Both the position numbers and the translations under genes were made by a program. From Litomosoides sigmodontis (lineage: Eukaryota > Nematoda > Chromadorea > Rhabditida > Onchocercidae): DNA of 64,000 nucleotides. The stretch is taken from positions 4,522,001 to 4,586,000 of the forward strand of contig OY718805.1 of the NCBI GenBank assembly GCA_963070105.1, read 5' to 3'. The notes under the pieces were generated by a model, which was given only the letters and a program-made list of their open reading frames with translations, was not told where the DNA came from and searched no databases. Of this stretch, positions 12,109-24,006 are shown in pieces. Each line of letters opens with the position of its first letter. Position 1 is the stretch's first letter.

Positions 12109-15100
12109 CAAAATGTGCTAGTCACCGGAGGTTGCGGTTTCATTGGTTCCAATTTTGTGAATTACATCTTTCGAGTCTGGCCACAAGCTAATATTGTTAA
12201 CATTGATAAGTTGATCCTGAATTCGGATGCTTTTTATGTGAATGAGGAAGTAACCGAGTCTTCTCGATACAAACTTATCACCATCGATATACGTAACTCT
12301 TTACAAATTCGGCGCATCTTGGACGAAAACGAGGCAATCCCATTTTAATTCCAGTTTACGAATTAGAACTTATCTATGAATGAAATAATCGGAGAAGTAC
12401 CATATGCCTTTTAACACTACTTTTCCACTTTTGTGTACACCCATGAGAAAATGACTTTTAAAGCATTAGAGGTATCACATGGAAATATATTCCATTTCAG
12501 AACACGATTCCTTCATTGATAGAGTGCAAGCATATCTCCCTTTCTTCTTAAGTTTAATTAAATAACGATAGTAAACATGAATTATTCTCTTGCTCCACTG
12601 ATTTGTTTCCTTTTTGGATTGCTGAATTATTGATTAGATGCTTCTAAAAATCCTATACCTCGTTGAAACATATATCAATAGAGAGATTATGTCAGAAAGC
12701 CAGAGGTGCGGAATCGAATGTAGGAAAAGTCTTTAATCAGTATGTAGTGGGTTTATCTGTGTTTCCCTGAAAAACTTCCACTCTTGAGTATCGTTGAAGA
12801 TTAAACAAACAGTGAAGTCGGCGTGCATTGCTTACTTTCTATTTCCTTCTTAATATGGTAATGAATGGAAGGCCATTCATTCTGAGTCAATTTCTACTCA
12901 AGTCGACAAAAAATGTTTTTATTTTTATTTAAAGTCCATAATAGAAGTTCCCAATCAAATATCAACTGAAGGACTATCTCACTATGTCTGATAGCCACTA
13001 ATTCACTAGTTTTGTTGCTGTAGATTGACACGATTATACACTTTGCTGCGGATTGCACTTCAACACGATGTTACGACTATCCGGTAGAATCAATTGAAAA
13101 TAATGTGATTGCATTTATCCAGTTTATGGAGAGTGTTCGACACTATAAAAGAGTCGAAAGATTCATACATATTAGTACAGACGAGGTTTTTACTGCAATT
13201 TTTGTTTTCGATTTCGGTTTTTTTTATATTACAATATGTTGGTCTTTGGTGCTTTTATATGTAAAAAAATCAGTGAAAAACGGAATTCAAACAATCACAG
13301 TTATTATTATTAAATTACGTTTGTTAAATTAGGAATAAAATTATTTTGCAACAACTATTTCTTCTGATATTTAATCAAGTAAACATTCCATTTATCCATT
13401 TCTACTTCAGTTTTTGAGAAATTCCTGGGGACTTTGAAAATTCCACAGATCCTTTCAAGTTCCTGATACTGAATTTCCACACATAAATTCTCAGGTGTTT
13501 CTTACGTAATATCTACTACTTTTTTTGCAGGTATATGGTGATTCTAACGTCGTAGCAGATGAAAAGGGCAAAAAAGAGGATGCACTACTTTCACCTGGAA
13601 ATCCTTATGCAGCTACAAAGGTAGTCTAAAACATTAACCGGAAATAATACAAGCTGGAACTTTCGATTCGTTTTCAGGCAGCCTGCGAATCATACATTCA
13701 TTTCTGTTGCGAAACCTATTCAATGCCAATTATTATGTTACGCATCAACAATGTCTATGGACCCAATCAGTGGGATGTCAAGGTTTCCTACAATATCACT
13801 AAACGAACTAATCTTCAGATTGCATTTTTGGATATCAATTTTGTCAAATAGAAAATTTGGAAAATATCAAATAAATTGTAGCGAAAAACAAAATTTAAAT
13901 AAATTGACTTTATAAGTCAATAATGTTAAAAGCTAATGACTGAAATCGATTTCAGGTTGTTCCTCACTTCATTAAATTAGCAAAAAATATGGAAAAATTT
14001 ACTGTACAAGGTAATGGTAAACAATTACGTTCATGGCTATATGTTGACGATGCTGCTGAAGGTATTCGAAAAGCCGTTGAAAATGGGACAATTCATGAAA
14101 CTTACAACATTGGAACTAATTTTGAAATGAATGGTACTTTAAATCTTTCTTGATCTGTTGTAACTGGACAATACAGTAGTACTTGTATGTTTCGATCATT
14201 TGTTTTTTTTGCAGTAATCGATCTTGCACATGTTATCCAAGCAGAAGTGGATCGACAACTTGGACGAGATCCAACTCCCGTAGAATTTATTGAAATAGGA
14301 GATCGGCCGTACAACGATTTACGTTATTTGCTTGATTATAGTAAAATTAATCTGGATATTGGTTGGTCACCAAATGTAACATTTGAAGAAGGTAATTTTT
14401 TTGCGATTCATTGTTCTATGAGGCTTCATTTTTTTTTCATGGATCTCCTTCATTTTTCTATCCAAAAGGTGTAAGAATTTTATCTTTTGACTTTTTCCAC
14501 CGGGCAACTCTCTCAATTTTCTTGACATACAAATTGCGTCCTTGTGGACATCGCCAAATGTGTATTTTTAGTGGAAAGGGTTTATTATTGAAACATGTGG
14601 TCTTATTTTAGAAAAACATTGAGAATTCACCATAAATTTTGCTGATGTTATTTTCCCCTCCCTTTGTGAGAAATTATTCTCTGAGTTTCTTAATCTTTAT
14701 ACTGTTTGAATTTCAAATAAAAAGGTAATCAGTTTTAGGAATTAGTCGAGTTGTTGCAGCGGCATTAAATCCGTTAAAAAAGAAACAGAAGATGGTCGTT
14801 GTCGTTTACGGTGGTAAAGGTTGGATTGGACAACAATGCTGCAAGAGGTTGTCTGAACGGAACATCCATTTTACTTTGGCTAATTGCCGAATTGGAAGCG
14901 ATAGCGATGAGGCGGTATGTAGTGCTTACGATTCTTGATATTAAAAAACTGGCCTGAAGTTTTTCTTTTTGCGAAAAAGGAGTATAGTATGCTCAGTCAA
15001 TTTATTGTAGGTTTTTGATGAGCTAAATAGCATCTACTGTACACATGTTCTCTGCTGCATAGGAAGAACGCACGGCGGCAAATTCAAAACTGTGGAATAT

Positions 15101-16291
15101 TTGGAAGGTTCATACGTTTTGAGGAATCTCTACCATGTTGAATGAAATACTGGTATTATGAAAACTAAACTGTTCTTTCACATTAAAGCATTTAGTATAA
15201 GTCTATTCATTTCTCAAAATTCAAATCATTCAAGTTTCGAAGTCTCAGAGATTTTTCAGGAGGGCCATGTCAGACTTTCGAAAATATACGGGATAATTTG
15301 TACTCAACAGTGATTCTAGCGAAGATATGTCAAAAGTTGGGTCTACATTTCACTTACGTTGGAACTGGATATTTATTTGCGTATGATCAGAAGCATCCGA
15401 TAGGCGGCAAAGGCTTCGCTGACGATGGTATATTAACAGAATCAGTTGTAATTTTATGATCCAATTTGCACTCCTGATTGGAAATAATTTTAATTACTTA
15501 TTGCAGTGAGAGAAGCTCATAATTTAGTTTTATCTGACGATTAGTTTTAGAATTGCCAACATTCTTCGGAAATTCCTACTCAATCGTGAAAGGTGTCACT
15601 GATCGCATGATGCATGAGTATCAAGGTGGACTCAAAGAATGCTTAAATGCTCGAATAACATTACCGCTAAATTTTTGCTTGAACGAAGAAAGAAATCTGC
15701 TGACTAAAATTTTGGGATATAAGTAAAATTTAAACCTTTATGTTTTCCTTTTTTCGCCTTTTACTTATTAAAGATATGAACTTCACTTATTAGATATAAA
15801 TGGCTACAAATCATCGTTAGTAATTTGAACGTGAAATAATTTTGTTGCGAAAAATTTTATTCATTTTTAAGGCAAATCTTCAACGTTCCAGTATCGATAA
15901 CAATATTGGATGACTGCATACCAGCACTTATTGACCTCATGGAAAGGCGTGTTGGTGGCAATTTGAATTTAGTCAATCCTCAGCCGATCAGCTTCTCTCA
16001 AATATTGGAGCTTTATAGGGAGGTACGACCTAACAAAAAAAACAAACATTAATTTAATGGATGAATTCGTAAGTGGTTTTCTCTTTTAATAAATGATTTT
16101 AGATTGTTTGTCCGGATTTGCATCATTACAAGATATTGGATGCGAATGACCACAAATATCATCAACTATATGCGACAAAAGGAAACTGCGCTTTGGATAC
16201 GTCCAAATTGGAACAGCTTTGTCCGGAGATTCCGAACACATTCGAAAGTCTACGGAAGGGTTTCACAAAGATGAGAGATAGTTTTAATTGA
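12091..16291 (+). CDS. rml-2: Bifunctional dTDP-D-glucose 4,6-dehydratase / RmlD-like reductase fusion
   Basis: Twelve exons join in phase: 12091-12333, 13024-13185, 13531-13620, 13678-13782, 13956-14133, 14215-14391, 14739-14914, 15011-15107, 15260-15427, 15551-15722, 15872-16022 and 16103-16291, giving 635 residues. Residues about 1-330 are a RmlB-type short-chain dehydrogenase: Rossmann motif [14 protein letters not shown], the catalytic STDE/VYG (split by an intron) and YAATK (YxxxK). Residues about 345-635 are a second Rossmann domain resembling the epimerase/reductase half of plant RHM enzymes: [10 protein letters not shown], then YSIVK as its YxxxK. The first domain should convert dTDP-glucose to the 4-keto-6-deoxy sugar. 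The second probably acts on that product toward rhamnose-like deoxysugars. The ATG follows a TTACAG acceptor, possibly for trans-splicing. Intron 1 begins with GC. An AATAAA lies near 16359. Confidence 0.9.
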
Positions 16292-17327
16292 TTCATATAT
16301 TGTGTATAGGTAATGTAACAGCATGCAAATAATTGCTTCCCACTATGCATAGGAGTGAAATAAATTTTTAAAAGTAAGGCCGATTTATGGGTTAAAATAG
16401 TTCGAAGTGCTTTCTGAATTTAAGGCTTAAAAAAGTCTGTAATTTGTTTGTTAGTTTAATTTGTTTGTGTTACAGTTTAAGTTGTCGAACACAGTTGAAT
16501 GGTTTATTTGATATTAACACTGCTGAACGGTTCATTTGATTTTTGAACTAATAAAAATGTTTCTAGTTGTTTCTCCCACGTAATGCAAATGAGTTCCTCA
16601 ACAGTGTTTTAAATTAGAAATAAAAACAATGAGCGGAAGTCGAACCTGCGTCCCTGATAAAGTTCTAATGATATGAATATTGAAATTATTTAAATAGGGA
16701 GTAATTATATTTCGAGTCAACAAATATAGGTCGGAAAACACTTTGCTGAAATAAATCGCGTTTGCAAAGCAATGAATTTTTAGAAATAACTAACGCTGGC
16801 TCTTTGTGGTCATTGTGGAACCATGATCATCCTGGACTCCCAGTCTTTGTTGCATTCTTTTCATTTCCACGTCGTTTGGTATTTTCCAGATCAATACATA
16901 GATGAAATTGAGTTCGTTTCAGTGAACTCTCAATTCAGAAGAATGTTAGCTCTTTTACAGTAACTGTTTCATTGATGGACGTAACAAATGATCATTTCCA
17001 TTCCGTATTTCCGAAAATTTACCTTAATGAAGACTTATATCAGTAAGTCTTGTGTCACCGTTGAGTTTAGCACCAAAGCGATTTATGGTAAGGCAAATTT
17101 AAAGAAGGAACAAGAATATTTTGAAGTGATATCGCGATGGGCATAGCATAGCTGCTTTTGTTAAATCCACGCCCTAAACCAGACTCACTGATTATAGCGA
17201 TATGATAAGGAATAAACTTTACCTTCTATTTAAGGGAATAGGTCAGGTGCTGCACGACATATTTTGCATAGTTTTCAATATAAATTAAATTTAATCTTTT
17301 CGTCAACATATTCCTTAATCTTTCACG
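16292..17327. other. Intergenic region
   Basis: Contains the likely rml-2 3' UTR with AATAAA at about 16359-16364. No further gene was recognised. Confidence 0.6.
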
Positions 17328-19129
17328 ATGAATAACGGCCACATCCTCTGTCAAATGTTTTGGGTTGTCATTTTATGTCTGCTTGAGGTTTCATTTTTAA
17401 CTATTCCAAAATACAGCGGTTGAAATTAATTTTAATTCCAAAAATGAGATAGCTTACATATCTTCTATATCGCATGCGTTTAGGATTTCAAGAGCTTTTT
17501 GCAGTTATTGAATGCAATTTTTCTTTCAATTTCCGGATCTAATTTCGGGAACACCTTCAAGATGTGATGCATCATTGTTGTTGGAATATTTAAATCACGA
17601 CGAATATGAATATTACATGGGAATAGGCTATGCAAATTCGTGCATTTCGACGATGCTGAAAATTGAATCTAGTTTTCAAGCCGAAGATATGATTGCTGCT
17701 GTAGAAAGCCTTCACGATTTACAACACCACAGACGAAGGTAGTGGACAAAAATTGCTAATATATCTCTCAATTTATTCATCCATATCTTGCTGAACACGT
17801 TGCTTAATCTATCCTATCGTTATCATATCACACGAATTTTCTCCTAGCAACGTGGTAATGCATGAAGAAACAGTCGTAGAAGCGTTGCGCACGCAGGATA
17901 TCCAATGTTCGTTCAATAATATGCATCCAATTTTGATTGGTTTCAATCTAAATGTCACTATTATCGTTAATTTCGACGATGCAACGAAGCGTAAGATCTA
18001 TCGAGAAAATCGAAATTCAAACATTTCTGAGTTCACTAGGAAAATTCAAGAACATCTCTTTCACTTTGTTTGTTCATATTACATTTCAAATTTGAGTAAC
18101 TAATTGAATTTACCTCATTGAATCAACGATACAGCAAATTTGTACATGCTTGTTAGTTGAATTCATATTAACCATTTGTAACTAAATTTTGCTAAAAATT
18201 TTTACACACTTGAAAAGAATTAAACTCAAATGTAATATGTGAATTCAAATTGAACTCATGCACTATAATCTGTCAGAGAACTGAATTATCTATGTATGCT
18301 ATACATTTAATTCCAAAAGCTTAATTATTGTACTTTTATGGAAACAGAATTAACAATCGTCCTAGCCGAATCAGTACGAAATCAACCAACATCATTTCGC
18401 TATTTCTATCGAGATCATCTCACGTCAGAAAGCACTTATGCGTTTTTGACTGCCGTAGATATGGGTCGTGGCTTACTACATTTCATTAAACAGAATGATA
18501 ATGAATCATCCTTTACAGTAAGCTTGCATCGTCCAGTAAGATTTTGCTCGAACAGCGAAATTATTCCTACCAATTATTGTATTTCATTAAATGATGGTGA
18601 AATCACTAGCGATGATAATTGTTACAGCTATGTTTCGAAACCTCCGAATAACCAATTTAGGTACATGACGTGCTACAAATAAAAAGCATTGACAGTGGTA
18701 TACGTATTACGAAAATTCGTTTCGAACAAATTCACGTGAAATTTTCACAGTTAATTGTAAAAAGATTAATTCTTATAAAATATAATGCAATTTTTTTTTA
18801 CAAAATAATTTAATGTAAGAATGAGCTATTTCCTAATTAGCTGCAACAGTCTGTTCCAAAATTCGTTTAATTTAAGATTTACTTATTTCGCGTTTTAATG
18901 TTTCTCTATGAATGATTGACAGATGGATCCAAGCGGTGCTTATGCATTCTATGCAATTCCTGAGAAGCATAAGCAACAAGCTATTTATCAACTGCAAGTG
19001 CACTATCCAAATTTCACTCTCCACGATCAGGGAAGAGTCAAAATACTAACCGTAAATGAAGATGATCAAATAGTCCCAATTGATCGGAGTGCTCTTTTCG
19101 TATGGAAGTATGCAAGCGAGAAACGGTAG
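17328..19129 (+). CDS. Unrecognised multi-exon gene, probably extracellular
   Basis: Open segments at about 17555-17738, 17849-17990, 18349-18671 and 18923-19129 look coding. The second and third join in phase (GAAGC|GTAAGA donor to a GAAACAG acceptor), and the first joins the second through AAG|GTAGTG to TCCTAG. A short upstream frame at 17328 (MNNGHILCQMFWVVILCLLE) resembles a signal peptide, but its join to the next exon is unsolved. The join into the last exon is also uncertain; the candidate donor at the TAT|GTTTCG site keeps phase. The product has an N-glycosylation site (NVT), several cysteines in the 18.5 kb segment (RFCSN, TNYCI, DNCYSY) and ends in FVWKYASEKR. I could not assign a family. 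Confidence 0.5.
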
Positions 19130-19958
19130 AGGAATTCAGTGTTAGAACTTGACAACTTCAAAAATTTCATTTTGCTCACGTATTAGAGAATCGGTTGAAT
19201 TTCAAATTGCTTATGTAAATGATAAACGCAAAAGTGCACATTTTATAGGTTACACCCATTAAATCTAAAAAACTTGCATCTTTCAAAATGAAAATTATAG
19301 AAGCGCCTGGCTCTATGAAGGAAATTCTGTAGGAAATTCCCAAGTGAAAAGTCCATTTCACCAACTTGGCTGTATTCTTTCCGGAATAAGCGATCCAGAC
19401 GGGCAATTATTAGTGAAAATTCACCGAGTCCGACGTCAATTTTAAGCTTCTCCGCAATGACACTCCATTGTTCTCATCACATTTACTTGATTTTAACAAA
19501 AGTAAACATTGTATAGCGTCATCTGTTTTAGCGTATGCTACGTAACAAAGTACAACTAACGAAATGAAGAATCCTAAAACTAAATTGGGTTTCATCGCGT
19601 GAGACTGCCACCGCCAGGCTTGCACACAGAGTTTAGTAAACTTGAGGAACTGAGATTTGGTCAGTGTTACAGGATTAAGTGACATCCTACATCGCCCACT
19701 CCTGAAGATTTCAATAATTCTAATCAGTAAAATGAAATATTTAATAACTTAAAGTGAAAATGAACTGTAAGCAAACACTGCTAAGATCTGTTATAAAAAC
19801 TCAAAAATGAACACATAGAAAGAAGAGGTAGCGATATCCCACGAAACCGTATTTCAGGTTTCCTAAAAGAACTATACTGCCTTTGTAGTTTGAAAACTTT
19901 CCCTTCTCTACGCATAATGTATTTTCAAAAAAAAAAATGCCTGGTAATTTGTTGGAAA
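19130..19958. other. Convergent intergenic gap
   Basis: Lies between the 3' end of the plus-strand unrecognised gene and the 3' end of the minus-strand BTB gene. Minus-strand open frames at 19176-19406 and 19410-19685 show no homology and are not needed for the BTB model. Confidence 0.45.
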
Positions 19959-22900
19959 TTAATCGATAGGCCTCAACATTATCTGCAAATGAAGTTCACC
20001 ATTCACGAGCAATGGAGAATTATCGGCATAAAGTTCACCAAGATCTATCTTTTCAATTTCAACATCAGCACCGTACCTGAAATAGATTTCATGGGAAGTA
20101 AGTGCTAGGCTTGCAGGAAAGGTGTGGCAGTACAACATGAGGTTACATTTTTGATGCTTGAAATAATTGAATTCAACTTTCAAATGTGTGGGGAGCCAGT
20201 TTTCTTCCAACAAGGATTAAAATGTTATTTGAACTGGTAGAGCAGAATGTGCGAGAAAAGATTCATCTCATTTAAAAGATAACTCGCAGCTCATTGAATC
20301 CCACTACAAATTCAATGAATTAGAATAAAGCGATATGATGTTAGGCAGCACTTTAAAATTAGAAATAGTGATGATGGTAACTGCAGTGATCGTGACCGAT
20401 GGAAAAGAAACACGAAGCAAGCCTTGTTTTAGTGAAATTCTTTTTGGATGAGAACGATCGGATCACTTTTCGCTCGCCAACGATCTGCATGAGATATTCG
20501 ATGGAACGTGGTTGATCGATGTCGTCTGCCACCAAAAACATCTTTAATTCTTCGTACAAATTCGGCGCAAACTGACCAGTTAATTTTAATTTCCAATTCC
20601 ATGCTTGCAATGGAGACGTTGATGAGCGCGTGGTTATCTGTAAATATTACACGCATATTTAGTGGCTTGGCAAAAATAAAAGTGACCAAGAGAAGTTCTC
20701 ACAACTTCTTTTTAAAAGTTGTTTTTTAGAAGTTGTCACAACAACAACAACATATCCCTTATAAAAGCAATTTAAATTCCTGCACAGATCGAGAAGCTAA
20801 AAAAGGTCAAGATGATGGCGGGCGGATGAGAAGACTCATGGATCTACCGTTACGTGTGATCCATAAACAAGAAGATTGATTACAACATTAGTTTGATTTC
20901 TTACTTATTGCTGCACATGCAGGTCTGTTCAATCGACTTCATTCGAAAAGCAAAATTAGACTAACGTTGTAGGTTTGATCAATGGTTCGATCGTGCCGTA
21001 AATCATCAATTCTAACTGTAATACGTCTGTCCCATCTTATATCTGTATAGTTTCGCAAAATAAATTGTGATCCGGAAAATTCCCTGAAAGCATAAAGTTC
21101 CACAGGGAGATGCATGAGCAAGTTTCAAATACTTGTAAAATATTAAAAGGTTAAGTCAACCGAGCTTTCGTTATGACTATATTTTTTTTCAAAAGCTGCG
21201 AACAGTTAGTTAGTTGCAACTAGCTCACTTGCAATTAGCTCTACTCGCTAATGGAAGAGCTTGAAATATATATGCGAGCAAAATCTGTGGATGAAATAAT
21301 TTTGGATGTAAATCAACCAATGGCGATCGTTCGACTATCGTTGTTAGTTCATCGGCTGTCATGAATGGAAATCTAAAAAGGAGAGAACACCACTTTACAT
21401 CCATTAATTTGAGCTTAAGAACAGAGAATAAAGCAATTCAGAAATATTTTTCTCAAAATATTTGAACATTTAACGTCGTACTTATGCAAATTTTCATTTA
21501 CACAAACAGTATTAGATAACGGAGCAATAAGTGGACACCAATCTCCAATGATTTAATCTTCGCCGTTATATGTGAAACTAACTTTTGCAGCATCAGAAAC
21601 CACACCTGTCATTCGTCGCTTCCATGACGAATATCAAGAGAGTTACAATTTTGACAATAAACATCAACAGATAACTCGTCAGAAACTATTTCATTCGTAG
21701 CAAAATTCAATAAGTCAGATTAGTATACTTCGTAGAAATACCTAAGAAATGATTTCTTTTGCACTAAAGGTCACCGACCTCACCGACCACTCGATAGTGC
21801 TATGAAGAATTTGGTATTTAAGCTCATTGGAATATTCTATGAGCAAACAGTCTAAGCTATCATTGGTCATCATCAAATATTGCCCATTATCAGTGAAAGC
21901 ACCGAAATCTGTTTCCGGCAAGCATTCCTGAAAGAGCTAACTTTATGAACGGAATGATGGAAGCCAAAAGTGGTGAAGCGGTGCTGCCACGTCTTTCGGG
22001 ATGAGACGATGCTGTCAGCCATCTCTGCACAGCTTCCCACAGACGAAATTCATTTGAACTAACTTAAAATGAAAGCGCCACCTGTGCATTAAGCAATTTT
22101 CCTCTTCTCTCCCTTCCCCATTCTCTAGCCATCCATTTTCAGCATAAAATTACTTCACAAATTAATACTGTTGCTCTTAAAGTTTTTAGCTGAGCAAAAA
22201 TTTCAGCTCATTTGCTGTCAAGGAAAGAGGGAAAAAACAACTTGACAAGACAAGGTCATTGGATTTGAGTAGTTCGACGAGCTGGTCACGGTCCACCGAT
22301 AGCCATTCCTTCTCCCACTCCTCGCTCACTATCATCTCCTCGAAGTGCCATGCTAACACTTTGATACATGCATTTATCAGCGGCTAAATTAAAAGTGAAG
22401 AAATACTGTAAGCAATATTTTTTCAGTGTAGCAGCGACCATTGGAAGTAGGAAAACATGCCTGATGGAAGGCCTTTGTAGCGTATGAGAACCACACGTGG
22501 AATGACTCTCTGGTCAATTATTCTGGCAACGTACTCTTCACCGCGTAATCAATGCAAACCTCAACAATTTCTTATCAAATCTTCCGGAGAGATTTCCTCT
22601 AAAATCTCTCTATTCATCCGCTCTTTCAGAAATGATATCAAGCAACGAGTGAAATAAATGAATAAATTGGAAGGAAATTACGCAGCTAAAATATCTTTTA
22701 AGTTGAGAAATCAAGGAAAAGCAGGCATCAATGAAATGTGAAAGTGACCAGCGCTTTTGTAAACGACTGGCCAGTCTTAACTGTTCCTCTCAAACACTCA
22801 CACTTGATGATCAATGATCACATAGACCATCAATATCCTTTAAGTACTTACACTCTAAGCGTCAACTTTACTAATAATAAGTAACATTAATCCATTTGTA

Positions 22901-24006
22901 TAGCGAAAAGCATTTGTGTGGGTGTATGTGCGTGTGCGCGTGTGTGTCTGTGTGTTGTGTGTGTGTCTGTGTGTATTCTTATTTCGATATTGAATTTCTT
23001 GTAAACAATTTTGTGGTTTGCACAGAACGCGAAATACATTAGAAGGGATTCATTGAGTGAAAACAAAAATATGATAATAAAATAAATAAATGAATAACTA
23101 AATTAATTGATTAATTGATATCACAGGTGCAGTAACTTGGCTGAAATGAAAATGAAGTTAAAACAGAAAAAAATGATTGCATTACCTTTTTCAAACTGTT
23201 AACGTTGTACTTATCGGCAAGAATAAGTACTGGCAGTGCATTTTCAGGATGTAAAAGTATACGATTGCAGTAGAGGAAGCGTAGAAATGCGGCAAAGACT
23301 CGCTGACAGTACGGGTCCTCGACAAATTCTAATTCCTAAAACTGTTCCTGTACGCTTTGGAAGTGAAAGATTTCAGCTCTTAAAATGTCTACGCAGAGTG
23401 AGTGGCACAAAATGGACGTGAATTTTACTAAAAAAACGGAATCGCTTAATATTTCACACTTTCACACACTCATATTTCCATCTTCCAGTCGTTGCATTCC
23501 TTCGAAAAATACAAAATTTAACAATTTTCTTCCATTTTACAGTTTTTAAGTGGACAAAAAAAGGAACGAAATATTAGAAACCTTCTTGTCGCCACTCCAC
23601 TTCTTGCTGAGCATCTGATCGAACACTTCACTACTCTTCGTTAATATTATCCGATGTGCTGGATAACTAAAAATTGAACTGGAAGTTTTCCACATCCCAT
23701 TTAAAACGACATTCAATGAGGGAGAGAGACAAAGAGAGAGTCTATTAAATCATTTAAATGAATATTACTGCACTAAATGCTAACACTTACTAAGCTTATA
23801 CACAATTTGCTCTATACATTCTCGGTAAATGATTTTAGAAGACAAAAAAAACTCATTGAAATTAATTTAAACACTGAAGAGGATGTGTAAGCTGCGGCGA
23901 CATGCATGTCATCACCGACCAAAAGTGCAACATCACTTAGGTGTGTGTTATTGAAATATTTCGTGAAATCGTTCAGTGCTTCACGATCGTAAGCAAAGTA
24001 ATCCAT
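19959..24006 (-). CDS. BTB-BACK protein, BTBD17-like (one in-frame stop)
   Basis: Ten exons join in phase, 5' to 3': 24006-23906, 23666-23582, 23335-23186, 22559-22461, 22383-22242, 22062-21942, 21372-21229, 21083-20966, 20637-20423 and 20076-19959, about 430 codons (BTBD17 is about 480). Residues about 15-110 are a BTB domain: LSDVALLVGDD, YPAHRIILTKSSEVF, FLRFLYCNRILLHPENALP and LADKYNVNSLKK. The BACK region includes WFSYA, LAWHFEE, the LLKSNDLVLS segment, NEFRLWEAVQRWL and the KFPFMTADELT block. The C-terminal region ends LHLQIMLRPID. The fourth exon carries an in-frame TAA at 22518-22520. It is otherwise 33 codons long, with phase 0 at both ends. Three introns appear to start with GC. An acceptor-like TTCAG lies two bases before the ATG. 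BTB-BACK proteins often bind Cul3, but the BTBD17 branch is poorly characterised. Confidence 0.8.
22518..22520 (-). other. In-frame TAA inside the BTB gene
   Basis: In exon 22559-22461 the frame that matches BTBD17 reads VCIDYAVKSTLPE, stop, LTRESFHVWFSYA. Both flanks align with the family, so the stop lies inside an otherwise intact exon. It could be a null allele, an early pseudogene or a base-call error. Confidence 0.6.
22915..22976. repeat. GT-rich imperfect microsatellite in a BTB-gene intron
   Basis: Alternating GT with TA, CG and CT interruptions, located in the intron between the third and fourth exons of the BTB gene. Confidence 0.9.

Noticed and set aside
16625..16665. Minus-strand tRNA-like GGTTCGACT segment
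   Set aside because: The T-loop-like sequence lacks a pairing stem and no acceptor, D or anticodon arms could be built around it.
21770..21930. Minus-strand open stretch between BTB-gene exons
   Set aside because: The flanking exons (22062-21942 and 21372-21229) join directly in phase and match the family without it.
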